DNA of 18,892 nt from CAZZNQ01 sp964655775 (lineage in GTDB: Bacteria > Planctomycetota > Brocadiia > SM23-32), in NCBI GenBank assembly GCA_964655775.1, contig CAZZNQ010000082.1, positions 1 through 18,892 on the forward strand, in the 5' to 3' direction. Below, one piece after another: positions 1 through 7,367 of this stretch. How positions within the stretch are numbered: the stretch's first letter is position 1; every line of letters starts with the position of its first letter. Below the pieces are notes generated by a model. That model saw only the letters and a list, made by a program, of their open reading frames with translations. It did no database searches and was not told the DNA's origin. Made by a program: the position numbers and the translations under genes.

Positions 1-2
1 AG

Positions 3-314
3 TATGACGAACTGGGGAGGATGTCGTCCGTGCTGGACGGGAAGACGGGACTGGCGACGATGTATGAGTATGATCCGGCGGGCCGACTGCGTCTGCAGGC
101 CCACCCCAACGGCGCCCGGCCGGCTCGGGAGACATCTGGCGTGCCTTCTTCGGGCAGGATTTCGGGCTTTTTCGCGGTTTTCGGCATTCTTCAGCCAAGA
201 AACAGGGCCGTTCTTACGTCTAATAGGGTAGGTATGGGTAGGGCTGTGTATCTCGGCAGCTGGGACTGTGACTCGTCACAAGTGATGTCGGCGAGCACGG
301 GGTCCGAAAAGTAG
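3..314 (+). CDS. C-terminal fragment of a YD-repeat (RHS-type) protein, 5' end outside window
   Basis: The frame is open from the window edge to the TAG at 312-314. The first ~38 residues carry two YD-repeat units: YDELGRMSSV, then YEYDPAGRLRLQAHPNG. YD/RHS repeats build large hollow beta-cage surface or toxin-delivery proteins. After HPNGA the pattern ends abruptly, and about 64 residues of unrelated, low-quality sequence run to the stop. I see neither the conserved end of an RHS core nor a recognisable toxin tip. The DNA from about 150 to 250 is visibly richer in T and A than its surroundings. This suggests either a variable C-terminal tip or a gene cut by recombination, leaving a chance read-through tail. 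The repeat assignment is firm; whether the gene is intact is unknown because most of it lies upstream. Confidence 0.6.
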   Translation, partial: YDELGRMSSVLDGKTGLATMYEYDPAGRLRLQAHPNGARPARETSGVPSSGRISGFFAVFGILQPRNRAVLTSNRVGMGRAVYLGSWDCDSSQVMSASTGSEK

Positions 315-433
315 CCCCGGACCACTGCTCGGATGAGGCCAACGCTTCCCCGACGCGGGTCGCGCGGTTCAGCACTAGCGAGTATGGTTACCCAAGAAGA
401 CGTGCTGTGTCGGACCGGCAGAGGGGGAAACAC

Positions 434-2443
434 ATGAGTCCATCTGTAAGAAAGGGTCATTCTCGGACATTGCAGCAGAGGACCGGCCGGAACCGCCACG
501 CGGACCACTGGGGCCGGGGCGCGATGATCCTGCTGCTGACGTGGCTGTGTGTGCTGGCCGGCGCGGCCCGCGGCCAGGCGGTGCTCTACTCGCACTATGA
601 GAGCAAGCCGTGGCTATGGAGCCGGCCGGTCGACTTCCCCGTCCAATGTCCGCCGGGTGTAGAACCCGAAGACGTCGTTCTCCTCATGCTGCCCATGTAC
701 GATGGCGTCAATCTGGACCCGAGACAGCAGCCGCTTCTAATGCGAGTACCCTACGATGCCCAGGCCGGCGTCCATCGCGCTCACCTCTTTCCGAGCAGCT
801 ACCAGATCCAGGAGTTGGTCGCCGCACCCGCAGGCAAGGAAGACTCGTGGTCCTATGAGCACAGGTGGCACGTGTCGTCGCTCCTCAATACCGACGAGCT
901 GTGGCTTGTGCCACTTTCCATGGAGCCAGGACCGCCTTCGCCCTTCATCCTTCCGACAACGAGGCTCATTCCCTCGCTCAGTCTGGAAGCTCGGACTGTT
1001 CCGGCCGATGCCGAGATCCAGTTCCAGGTGGCGCCCTGCGAAGACGCCACCTACTACGACCTGGAGTTCTACGGGGCGCTGGGCTCATCCAGAGTGGGCG
1101 GACCACCCCATCGGAAGGTCCGGGTTCCGGAGAAGCGTTTCTACACCCTGGAGACACGCGAGGCCGACGCAACGGTCTCGTGGGCGGACTTGAAGAGGCG
1201 GATGCGCTTCAGGCTGGCATCCATCCAGTACCCTGGCAGCTTCCTGAGCGATTCCGGGTTGGGGGAGAAAGACCCTCCCGATGAATGCTACCTTGGAGTG
1301 TCGTGTCGGGCCGTGGCGCGCGACCAGAACGGTAATCCGGTGAATGAGTCAGGCATGGTGCCCCTCGGCCAGGAGCCGATTGACCTGTCTTTCCCGGTGG
1401 AGCCCCCCGGCGGCGACGGAGCGCCGAGCCGCGCCGACGGCGCGGAATCCAGCATGCACATGGACCTGGAGGGGGCCATCGTTGGGCGTACCCTCCGGCT
1501 CACCACGAGCGAGATCGAGGGGGCCGACGCCTATGTCTTCCGGCTCTATGCGTACCCTCTCACTCCGAACGCCGACGCGTCTTCCGAACCAGCCGCTGAT
1601 TCGAATGGGTCTGAAAACCCGTTCAGGAGCATCTCTCTCCTGACTCGAACCTCCGAGCGCCCAGAACTGGACGTGAGCTTCAGCGATCTGCACTGCGGAT
1701 TGGAGACACTTCGAGTATACATGCGGTCCCGAGGAAGCCGGACTCCGTCCGAACAGCGCGGCGCGACGGGTGCTGATACGCAACCGCGCTGGATTCTGCG
1801 CGGGTCCGTCACCGCCTGGGGTCGCGATGCGCATCTGCTGGGGGCATCCCCGTCCGCCTACCTTGGTGAAGTGCGGGAGGACGACCTTCGCGCCGCGCGC
1901 GTCGTGGGGACAAGCGCCGACAAAAGGCCGCCTCTTCCGCGACTTGATCTGGACGGCAACGTCGGTGGGCAAGGCATCGGCTTGACGACGGCCGAGGTCG
2001 AGGGGGCGCACACTTACGTCTTTCGGCTGTTCGTCTTCCCCTGCAATCCTCGTGCGTTTGGCTCGAGGTTGGAGTTCAGTGAATCGGACGGTTTCGACGA
2101 GCTCTGGGCGGACGGCCTTATCCTGGTCCAGACGTCCGGCAGCCCCCAGCTGGATGTGAGTCGCGCGGACCTCCGCCCGGGCCTCGCCATGGAGCTGGCC
2201 AGGCACGGCTGGGCATTCGTGGAGCCCCGCCGGACCACCTTCACGCCCCGGGAGCCCGAACCGATCCAGACCGTGACAGCCGTCGACGAGGACATACGGT
2301 GGATGGTGCGCGGTACCGTCAGCGCCTGGGACCGCAACGCGAACCCGCTGGGCGTCTCCCCGTCCGTCTATCTCGGCGACATGCCCGAGAACTATCTCGT
2401 CGGCATCCGCTATCGTCGACTGCCGGAGGACCTCTACCCGTGA
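434..2443 (+). CDS. Large secreted protein with three related ~150-residue modules, function unknown
   Basis: I chose the ATG at 434 over an in-frame GTG at 407 because a purine-rich GAGGGGG lies just upstream of it. The 669-residue product has a long charged N-region, a hydrophobic core at about residues 31-44 and a likely signal-peptidase site after ARG near residue 47, so it should be exported. The mature part repeats itself. Module 2 (about 342-500) and module 3 (about 504-665) share EGA-x2-YVFRL, LDVS-x2-DL and a closing block, RGSVTAWGRDA versus RGTVSAWDRNA, ending SPSAYLGE versus SPSVYLGD. Module 1 (about 178-330) is a more diverged copy, with VSWADL and ARDQNGNPV. The alternating hydrophobic pattern suggests beta-sandwich modules, possibly fibronectin type III-like, but no family is recognised. 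It heads a same-strand cluster of membrane and secreted proteins. Confidence 0.8.
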   Translation: MSPSVRKGHSRTLQQRTGRNRHADHWGRGAMILLLTWLCVLAGAARGQAVLYSHYESKPWLWSRPVDFPVQCPPGVEPEDVVLLMLPMYDGVNLDPRQQPLLMRVPYDAQAGVHRAHLFPSSYQIQELVAAPAGKEDSWSYEHRWHVSSLLNTDELWLVPLSMEPGPPSPFILPTTRLIPSLSLEARTVPADAEIQFQVAPCEDATYYDLEFYGALGSSRVGGPPHRKVRVPEKRFYTLETREADATVSWADLKRRMRFRLASIQYPGSFLSDSGLGEKDPPDECYLGVSCRAVARDQNGNPVNESGMVPLGQEPIDLSFPVEPPGGDGAPSRADGAESSMHMDLEGAIVGRTLRLTTSEIEGADAYVFRLYAYPLTPNADASSEPAADSNGSENPFRSISLLTRTSERPELDVSFSDLHCGLETLRVYMRSRGSRTPSEQRGATGADTQPRWILRGSVTAWGRDAHLLGASPSAYLGEVREDDLRAARVVGTSADKRPPLPRLDLDGNVGGQGIGLTTAEVEGAHTYVFRLFVFPCNPRAFGSRLEFSESDGFDELWADGLILVQTSGSPQLDVSRADLRPGLAMELARHGWAFVEPRRTTFTPREPEPIQTVTAVDEDIRWMVRGTVSAWDRNANPLGVSPSVYLGDMPENYLVGIRYRRLPEDLYP

Positions 2444-2492
2444 CGGGAGGAGCCTGAGAGTTTGCTGAGGAACTGACAGAGGAGTGACGGTA

Positions 2493-2669
2493 GTGTCTCC
2501 TGGCGTCGGTGTGTTCCTATTGGTGGTCCCATTAGTGGGTGGAATAATCTGTTTCTGCCTCTATCAGATGACGCGGGAGCAAGTCTACGAATGGGGCGCG
2601 TACCTGCTGTTCCTGGTCGATATCGTCGCCTGCGCCGCAGCTTTAGCGGCTGCTTGGGGCCATGGATGA
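2493..2669 (+). CDS. Small membrane protein with two predicted helices
   Basis: The product is 58 residues if started at the GTG at 2493, which has GGAG eight bases upstream. An in-frame GTG at 2484 overlaps that ribosome site and is less likely. Two hydrophobic segments, about residues 4-24 and 35-55, are separated by a short polar loop (QMTREQVYEWG), as in a helical hairpin in the inner membrane. The gene starts 49 bases after the large secreted protein and is probably co-transcribed with it. No family is recognised. Short length and the GTG start leave some doubt, but the hairpin-like membrane topology and ribosome site support a real gene. Confidence 0.55.
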   Translation: MSPGVGVFLLVVPLVGGIICFCLYQMTREQVYEWGAYLLFLVDIVACAAALAAAWGHG

Positions 2670-2709
2670 TCATGGGCACCCGTCAGGCTCAACTGACTGT
2701 GGAGGGCAT

Positions 2710-2787
2710 ATGACAAGCGGCCGCCGGTGGAACGACGGAGTTCGAGTCGTCTCCGGCGGCATTCTTCAGACTTGTGCGGACCGATGA
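2710..2787 (+). CDS. Possible 25-codon upstream ORF overlapping the next start
   Basis: An ATG at 2710 follows a GGAGGG (2701-2706) by only three bases. It opens a 25-codon frame beginning MTSGRRWNDG and ending CADR, whose TGA (2785-2787) overlaps the ATG at 2784 of the next gene as ATGA. That arrangement is typical of translational coupling. The peptide has no recognisable feature. It could be a coupling leader or chance; the tight spacing from the Shine-Dalgarno sequence argues against strong translation. Confidence 0.22.
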   Translation: MTSGRRWNDGVRVVSGGILQTCADR

Positions 2788-3380
2788 GTTCTTTTGCGGA
2801 CAGGCAGGCGAAGGCGAGCGAGCGAAGGAAGCGCTGCATCCTCCTCGCTGTCCTCGTGCTGTCTCTGGGACTTCTGGTCAGTTCGCTGAGATGGAGCAGC
2901 TACTACTGTCGGTTCTGTGGCATGCGTCGCAGGCGGGTGACACTCAATCCCGCGAGCTGGTGGCAGGACGGCCTGGTGCTCAGCGAGAGAACTGAGGACA
3001 CGCCGCTCAGCATGGTCCTCCTGCCCCTGATGGAGGACGGAACCTGCGACCACGAGTGGGTGTTGAGGAGTCAGCGGAGTGCAGTCACGATCCACGCATA
3101 CCCCGACGCATCGCACGCCGACTACTACCTGGGGGGCGTCGAGTTGTTCCAGAACCTGGCGAGTTTCGACCCGGAACTGGCGCTGGCGGCGGCGCGGATC
3201 CTCCTGTATCCATATGCAACGAACGAGGAGTTCGAGAAACATGCCCGGCCGCTTGTCGAGAGCCTGGCGGGTCCCGCCAGGCCGAACCTGGAACAGTGGC
3301 GACGAATTCGAGAAACCTGCGGGTTGGATCCCGCGGTGCAGGGAGGTAATGGCGGCGGCCCTCGTGACGCCCAGAATTGA
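2784..3380 (+). CDS. Membrane-anchored CxxC...CxH protein, paralog 1
   Basis: This is a 198-residue protein if started at the ATG at 2784; a longer GTG form from 2727 is possible but has no good ribosome site. A basic N-terminus (ERRKR) precedes one transmembrane helix (about residues 18-34), placing the rest outside the cytoplasm. Immediately after the helix comes YCRFCGMRRRR (C42, C45), followed by CDHEW (C88, H90). The four residues could form a zinc-ribbon-like metal site or a redox pair. A helical C-terminal half includes FDPELALAAARILL. The protein at 4632-5228 has the same length, layout and motifs (YCGRCGKMRR, CHHEW, VDPELAREV), so the two are paralogs separated by one gene. No named family is recognised, and metal binding is inferred from the motif only. 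Confidence 0.72.
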   Translation: MSSFADRQAKASERRKRCILLAVLVLSLGLLVSSLRWSSYYCRFCGMRRRRVTLNPASWWQDGLVLSERTEDTPLSMVLLPLMEDGTCDHEWVLRSQRSAVTIHAYPDASHADYYLGGVELFQNLASFDPELALAAARILLYPYATNEEFEKHARPLVESLAGPARPNLEQWRRIRETCGLDPAVQGGNGGGPRDAQN

Positions 3381-3434
3381 AACGAGTTGTGGCATGGCGC
3401 GAGACAGTCGGGCAACAGCGGAGGGAACGTAGAC

Positions 3435-4553
3435 ATGACGGGATATCACGGCAGGGCAGCCGTCTGTCTTGCGATTGCCATCGGGGCGGTTCTGGCGTGG
3501 GGGCGGTCCGTAGCGGCCGGCGACGCTCCGCCGGGCCAGGTCCCGGAGTTCCTCAAGCGGGCCGAGGCGAGGCTCAGGACGCAGTTCCGCGAGAAGCTGG
3601 GGGAACTGGACGTCGAGTTCACTGAGATCGAGAGTGAGGTCCACGCCGGCGACTGGCCGTCGCTGGACGTGACGGCGCGGAAGGACGGGCGCTGGGTCGC
3701 CAGCGGCAACGACCTGAATGCCGACGGCAGGTTGCACGGGGTCCGAATTAGCGTGCCGAACGGCTACCGCGTCCTCATTGACGGCAACGCTGACGGCGAG
3801 TGGGACCACTGGGTGGAGCCCAACCTGATTGAGGACGACCGGAACTACGATGGCGTGGTGGACCAGTGGCAGGTGTTGGCTGGTTCGGAGCTGACGGTCG
3901 AGGTGGACCTGACGTTCACCGGCAAGGTCACGAGGCGCGTGACGAGTCGGGACGGGAAGGTGCTCCAGATCGAGGACGACAGGAACGGCGACGGCCGGCC
4001 CGACCGGCGCTGGGAACCCCGCGGGACGGGCGAGGACGCCGGCTATCTGCTGCTGGAGGACGCCGATTTCGACGGGGAGTGGGATCGCCGACGCGAGTAT
4101 GCCGGGAGCAGCCTCAACCTGGTCGTCGGCGGCGACCGGATCCGGCAGTTGGACCCCGAGCCGCAGGGAGAACTGGTGAGGGAGGAAGTGGACAGGAACA
4201 ACGACGGCACGATGGACACGTTCACCGTCTATGCCGATGGTCGCGTGCTGAAGGGGTGGTATGATTGGAACCTGGACGGGCGGGTAGACAGGTGGACGTG
4301 GTATCTGGGCGGCAATGTGCTCTGGGCCCTGGACACGGACGTCGACGGCGTGGCAGATGTGTGGAACTTGAGACGGCGCGATGAGAGCCTGCTTACCGCC
4401 CGCGATCGGGACGGAGACGGAAGACCGGACAAGGTCGAGATCGATTCCGGGGGCTGGGACAGGATGGCCGAGTGGATGCGAACCGGCAAGCGCAAGGAGA
4501 AGGCACCGTCCAGGAAACGGATGCCCGGGCCTGACGGCATCGACGACGAATGA
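3435..4553 (+). CDS. Secreted protein with DxDxDG-type calcium-loop repeats
   Basis: The ATG at 3435 has GGAGGG nine bases upstream and opens a clear signal peptide (hydrophobic core about residues 8-22, cleavage near VAA-GDA at 28), giving a 372-residue precursor. Nine loops match D-x-[ND]-x-DG: DLNADG 93, DGNADG 116, DRNYDG 135, DRNGDG 182, DADFDG 209, DRNNDG 253, DWNLDG 277, DTDVDG 300 and DRDGDG 324. The commonest spacing is 23-24 residues. The two large gaps (47 and 44) are about twice that and contain degenerate units, for example DLTFTG at 158. Loops of this kind, as in thrombospondin type 3 repeats, dockerins and EF-hands, bind calcium. Many units continue with an aromatic strand such as DHW, DQW or DRW. 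A calcium-stabilised extracellular rod is the likely structure. The C-terminus is basic (KRKEKAPSRKR). No catalytic motif is seen. Confidence 0.8.
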   Translation: MTGYHGRAAVCLAIAIGAVLAWGRSVAAGDAPPGQVPEFLKRAEARLRTQFREKLGELDVEFTEIESEVHAGDWPSLDVTARKDGRWVASGNDLNADGRLHGVRISVPNGYRVLIDGNADGEWDHWVEPNLIEDDRNYDGVVDQWQVLAGSELTVEVDLTFTGKVTRRVTSRDGKVLQIEDDRNGDGRPDRRWEPRGTGEDAGYLLLEDADFDGEWDRRREYAGSSLNLVVGGDRIRQLDPEPQGELVREEVDRNNDGTMDTFTVYADGRVLKGWYDWNLDGRVDRWTWYLGGNVLWALDTDVDGVADVWNLRRRDESLLTARDRDGDGRPDKVEIDSGGWDRMAEWMRTGKRKEKAPSRKRMPGPDGIDDE

Positions 4554-4631
4554 GGCGGGGCAGGCCGGCGTGCAGAGATATCGCGCGGTCTTGGGCTCCG
4601 AACAAACGGGAGAAGGAGAAGGCGTGAGGGG

Positions 4632-5228
4632 ATGAAGGCTAGGCGACGGCGGACCATCATCGCGCTGCTATTGCTGCTGCAGGCGGTGCTGCTGGTGGTG
4701 TGCAACCTGCGCGTCGACTGGGAGTACTGTGGCCGCTGCGGCAAGATGAGGCGCGTGCGGTACCTGGCGTACCTGTCGATCTGGGGCAGGCTCCCGCTCA
4801 CCGTGGAGGAGCGTGACTCGACGCTCAGCCGATTCATGGGGCCGCTGAGTCCGGGTGGAGTCTGTCATCACGAATGGCATACGGCCAAGGTCGGCGGGCC
4901 TATGGTTGCAGCACGGGACTTCTACTGGGGCCTCTTCCCGATGACTTTACATGATCGGGCGAACCAGCGAAGATCGGAGTTCCTCTACGGCACCGGGATG
5001 GCCGATATAACGGCGACGATTGCGCAGATCGCGGCTGTCGATCCCGAACTGGCAAGGGAAGTCGTGGAGATCGGTCTGGCGGAGGGGGGTAGGTGTGCTT
5101 CCGAGCAATGGGACTTGAGGCGTTCGCTTCGGGAGTTACCGATGCCCTGGCCGGACCTGGAGAGGGTGAGGGGGGCAGTGCGGGCCTTTCAGGATTGCGA
5201 AGCCCCTGTTGAGGAGTCACGCCCATGA
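4632..5228 (+). CDS. Membrane-anchored CxxC...CxH protein, paralog 2
   Basis: The 198-residue product begins MKARRRR followed by one hydrophobic helix (about residues 8-24), so it is probably anchored with the C-terminal part outside the cytoplasm. It repeats the layout of the protein at 2784-3380: YCGRCGKMRR (C33, C36) right after the helix, CHHEW (C78, H80), and a later VDPELAREVVEIGL matching FDPELALAAARILL. Outside these blocks the two differ a lot, so the duplication is old or the pair is fast-evolving. Conservation of all four potential ligands suggests that a bound metal or a disulfide pair matters. The stop overlaps the next start as ATGA, so the following gene is probably translationally coupled. 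The function is unknown. Confidence 0.75.
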   Translation: MKARRRRTIIALLLLLQAVLLVVCNLRVDWEYCGRCGKMRRVRYLAYLSIWGRLPLTVEERDSTLSRFMGPLSPGGVCHHEWHTAKVGGPMVAARDFYWGLFPMTLHDRANQRRSEFLYGTGMADITATIAQIAAVDPELAREVVEIGLAEGGRCASEQWDLRRSLRELPMPWPDLERVRGAVRAFQDCEAPVEESRP

Positions 5229-5749
5229 TGATCACCACGAAGAAAGGGTGGTGGCGGGCGTCCGGATGTATTGGTGCGATCGCGGTCACGTCCCTGTTCG
5301 TCTGGGTCTGTTACCCTCTGCTTGCCGACACGGCGCGGACGTGCGCCGAAGACTTCCTTCCGGCACCGCGAACGCCGGCTGCATCCGCTCGCGGGGACAT
5401 GCTGCTGTGGTTCATACGTGTGGAAAGCTATCGGGCCGCTGAGGGCCGTCTGCCCGTCTCCGCCAAAGAGGGGAGCGAGCAAGACGTCCAGCAAGTGTAC
5501 GCGGCGCTGAAACCGGGCTTCTCAGACGGGTTGCATGTCCGCGATCCGTGGGGCCGGCCCTATCGACTGCACTTAGACATCGACGGCGACGGCAACGTCG
5601 GGGTCCCGAGAGCCGAGGGTGCAGGGCTTTGGCGAGTCGGTGCTGACTTCGCGATGATCTCGGACGGACCCGACGGCATATATGAGGCCGGCGAAGGCGA
5701 CGACATAATCGTGCAGCTATGGAGGATCAGGGAGCCGAAGTCTCAGTGA
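5225..5749 (+). CDS. Membrane-anchored protein with GspG-like (type II secretion pseudopilin) C-terminal domain
   Basis: The start overlaps the previous stop (ATGA), with GAGGAG at 5211-5216. The 174-residue product has an N-terminal hydrophobic segment (about residues 15-33). Its C-terminal half resembles the T2SS major pseudopilin GspG family: VRDPWGRPYR (about 105-114), then GADFAMISDGPDGIYEAGEG (139-158), comparable to the usual DPWGNPY and LGADG...GEGEN blocks. Between them is DIDGDGN (118-124), a calcium-loop motif; GspG proteins are known to bind calcium in this region. The classical prepilin peptidase site (basic residues, then G-FTLIE) is absent, so it may be a stand-alone membrane-anchored domain and not a processed pilin. 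No other secretion genes are in the window. Confidence 0.68.
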   Translation: MMITTKKGWWRASGCIGAIAVTSLFVWVCYPLLADTARTCAEDFLPAPRTPAASARGDMLLWFIRVESYRAAEGRLPVSAKEGSEQDVQQVYAALKPGFSDGLHVRDPWGRPYRLHLDIDGDGNVGVPRAEGAGLWRVGADFAMISDGPDGIYEAGEGDDIIVQLWRIREPKSQ

Positions 5750-5848
5750 CATCCACTGGATCCCGATGAGCGTATGCTGGGGGCCGGAGGGCTCGGGGTC
5801 GGTATCGGACGCGCGTGTGGCCGTAATGCGATACGTTGTGAAGGGCGC

Positions 5849-7144
5849 CTACTCCCCCGCCAGCGGGTTGGGGTAGCTGATGAGCTGGCAGGCGTGGAGC
5901 GGGCGCTTGCGGCCGGGCTCCGGCTTGGGGTCCAGCTTGGGCATCCACGGCGCGGTGTAGCCGCGCCCGTTTGGGTGCACGGCGTGGCACTGCGACATCC
6001 GCGGGAACCGGCCGTCTTCCAGCTTCAGCACGCCGTGATCGCAGTACTCGCCGGTGGGCAGGTGGTAGGTGATCAGGTGGATCTGCTGGTTCAGGTTCGG
6101 GCCTTCCTCGGTCTTCTCGCCGTAGGTGCTGGTCAGATAATAGAGCCGGTCGCGCTCCGGGCCGACCTGCAACGTGAGGTAGCCGTAGCGGAACGGCTCG
6201 AACCGGCCGCTGCGCAGGAGCTTCTCCGCCGTGATGCGCTCGATCAGGTCCAGCCGACGGTTCGGCGGGTCGAACTGGAACAGCCAGCCGCTCTTGGGAT
6301 GCACGCCGTAGAAGGTGCCCGACGGCTCGTGCCATTGGACGTCGCGCCAGTTGAAGCCCTGGTGGCCGGGCTTGTGCGGGTCCCAGCAGCCGAGTATGTC
6401 GCGGTCCAGGCGCACGTCGTCGAAGGAGGTGACGGCGTCCGTGTCCGGCCGGTAGACGAGCACCTCGCCGTCGGCGTTGGTGAAATAGACGTTGCCGTCG
6501 CGGGGATCGATGGCGAGGCTTCGGACCAGGCAGAAGTACTGATCGCCCCGGCCGAGTTCGCCGCCCCGTGAGACCTGTCCCAGGTTGCGCATCTCGCCGG
6601 TTTCGAGGTCGTAGATAAGGAAGAAGCCCTTTGGCCAGGTCAGGCCGTAGAGGCGGCCGCGTTCGGGGTCCATGTTCAGCGTGAGTATGCCTTCCTCGGG
6701 CGGGGCGACGGCCAGGTCCTCTGTATCCTGCGTCTGCATGTCGAAGCGGATGATGTGCCCGCCGACGTAGGGGTGGTAGCCGTCGGGGACGGGCGCGGGC
6801 TCTTCGCGCTGGTTGGTGGTGGCGAAGTAGCCGTAGTGCGAGGCGAGGTAGAGGGCGCCGTCCAGCTCGTAGAAGGGGCTGTGGCTCTTGCCCTGGGGGA
6901 GGCACATCTTGCCGGTCTCGCCGGCGGCCTCGCCCATGTCGAACATCAGGTCGACGGCGTCGGTGGTCGGGTCGTAGCGGTACACGCGGGCGTGGGTGTC
7001 GATCCGGTGGCAGCTCAGCGTGTAGTAGACGCAGCCATCGCTGGCGATGTCCAGCGAGTAGAAGTTCGAGTCGGCCCTGTCGAAGTCGGAGCCATGATGA
7101 CGGCACGTAATGACGTTTTCGCTGCTGGACGTCCTGGCAGCCAT
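5849..7144 (-). CDS. Beta-propeller-like protein of unknown function
   Basis: I chose the ATG at 7144 (MAARTSSS) over the one at 7153 because GAAGGA lies eight bases before it, while it would abut the other. The 431-residue product repeats a strand pattern in which DP or DG turns precede VYF/LYG strands and end in YDP/YDL: VYRYDPTTDAV, LYGLTWPKGFFLIYDLETGE, SLAIDPRDGNVYFTNADGEV, VYRPDTDAV, LFQFDPPNRRLDL, LYYLTSTYG. This suggests six or seven blades. No signal peptide is visible, so a cytoplasmic location is likely. Similar propellers occur in sugar-acid and polysaccharide degradation, but no catalytic residues can be assigned. It is divergently transcribed from rhamnulokinase, hinting at a shared sugar-catabolic role. 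Confidence 0.72.
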   Translation of the reverse strand: MAARTSSSENVITCRHHGSDFDRADSNFYSLDIASDGCVYYTLSCHRIDTHARVYRYDPTTDAVDLMFDMGEAAGETGKMCLPQGKSHSPFYELDGALYLASHYGYFATTNQREEPAPVPDGYHPYVGGHIIRFDMQTQDTEDLAVAPPEEGILTLNMDPERGRLYGLTWPKGFFLIYDLETGEMRNLGQVSRGGELGRGDQYFCLVRSLAIDPRDGNVYFTNADGEVLVYRPDTDAVTSFDDVRLDRDILGCWDPHKPGHQGFNWRDVQWHEPSGTFYGVHPKSGWLFQFDPPNRRLDLIERITAEKLLRSGRFEPFRYGYLTLQVGPERDRLYYLTSTYGEKTEEGPNLNQQIHLITYHLPTGEYCDHGVLKLEDGRFPRMSQCHAVHPNGRGYTAPWMPKLDPKPEPGRKRPLHACQLISYPNPLAGE

Positions 7145-7215
7145 GGGGTACATCCTTCGCGTTGGGTGAGGCGTCTTGCGCAGCCCTCCGGGGACCGCGG
7201 GCGCACGTTCCGGAC

Positions 7216-7244
7216 AATGTTGCCCATTATCGTGTCGGCGTCAA
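7216..7244 (-). promoter_or_regulatory. Candidate sigma70-like promoter for the propeller gene
   Basis: On the minus strand TTGACG (7244-7239) is followed after 17 bases by AACATT (7221-7216). The -35 match is good but the -10 is weak (3 of 6). It lies about 70 bases upstream of the chosen start at 7144. No other element in the gap looks better for this strand. Confidence 0.25.
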
Positions 7245-7278
7245 GGGCGGGCGCCGAAAAGGGATGTCGGGCGGTTTC

Positions 7279-7307
7279 TTGAACTGCCCGGGGCGCTCCA
7301 TTAGGCT
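7279..7307 (+). promoter_or_regulatory. Candidate sigma70-like promoter for rhaB
   Basis: TTGAAC (7279-7284) and TAGGCT (7302-7307) are separated by 17 bases, about 60 bases upstream of the rhamnulokinase start. The -10 match is modest (3 of 6). It lies back to back with the minus-strand candidate, as expected for a shared divergent control region. Confidence 0.28.
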
Positions 7308-7367
7308 ACTGGCCGGCGCGCGGGACCATGGACCGGCGAGCCGACAAGATCAGCGGAGGTGGTGCAG

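Noticed and set aside
2766..3809. 347-codon minus-strand frame opposite the CxxC...CxH and calcium-loop genes
   Set aside because: It spans the antisense of two genes with signal or anchor helices and good starts, and has no recognisable features.
5750..5848. Terminator between the convergent array and propeller genes
   Set aside because: I looked for a stem followed by a T-tract on either strand and found only weak, imperfect pairings.
5727..7217. 496-codon minus-strand frame overlapping the propeller gene
   Set aside because: Rich in R, P and H with no structure-like pattern; the overlapping frame 5849-7144 has clear repeated blades and a ribosome site.
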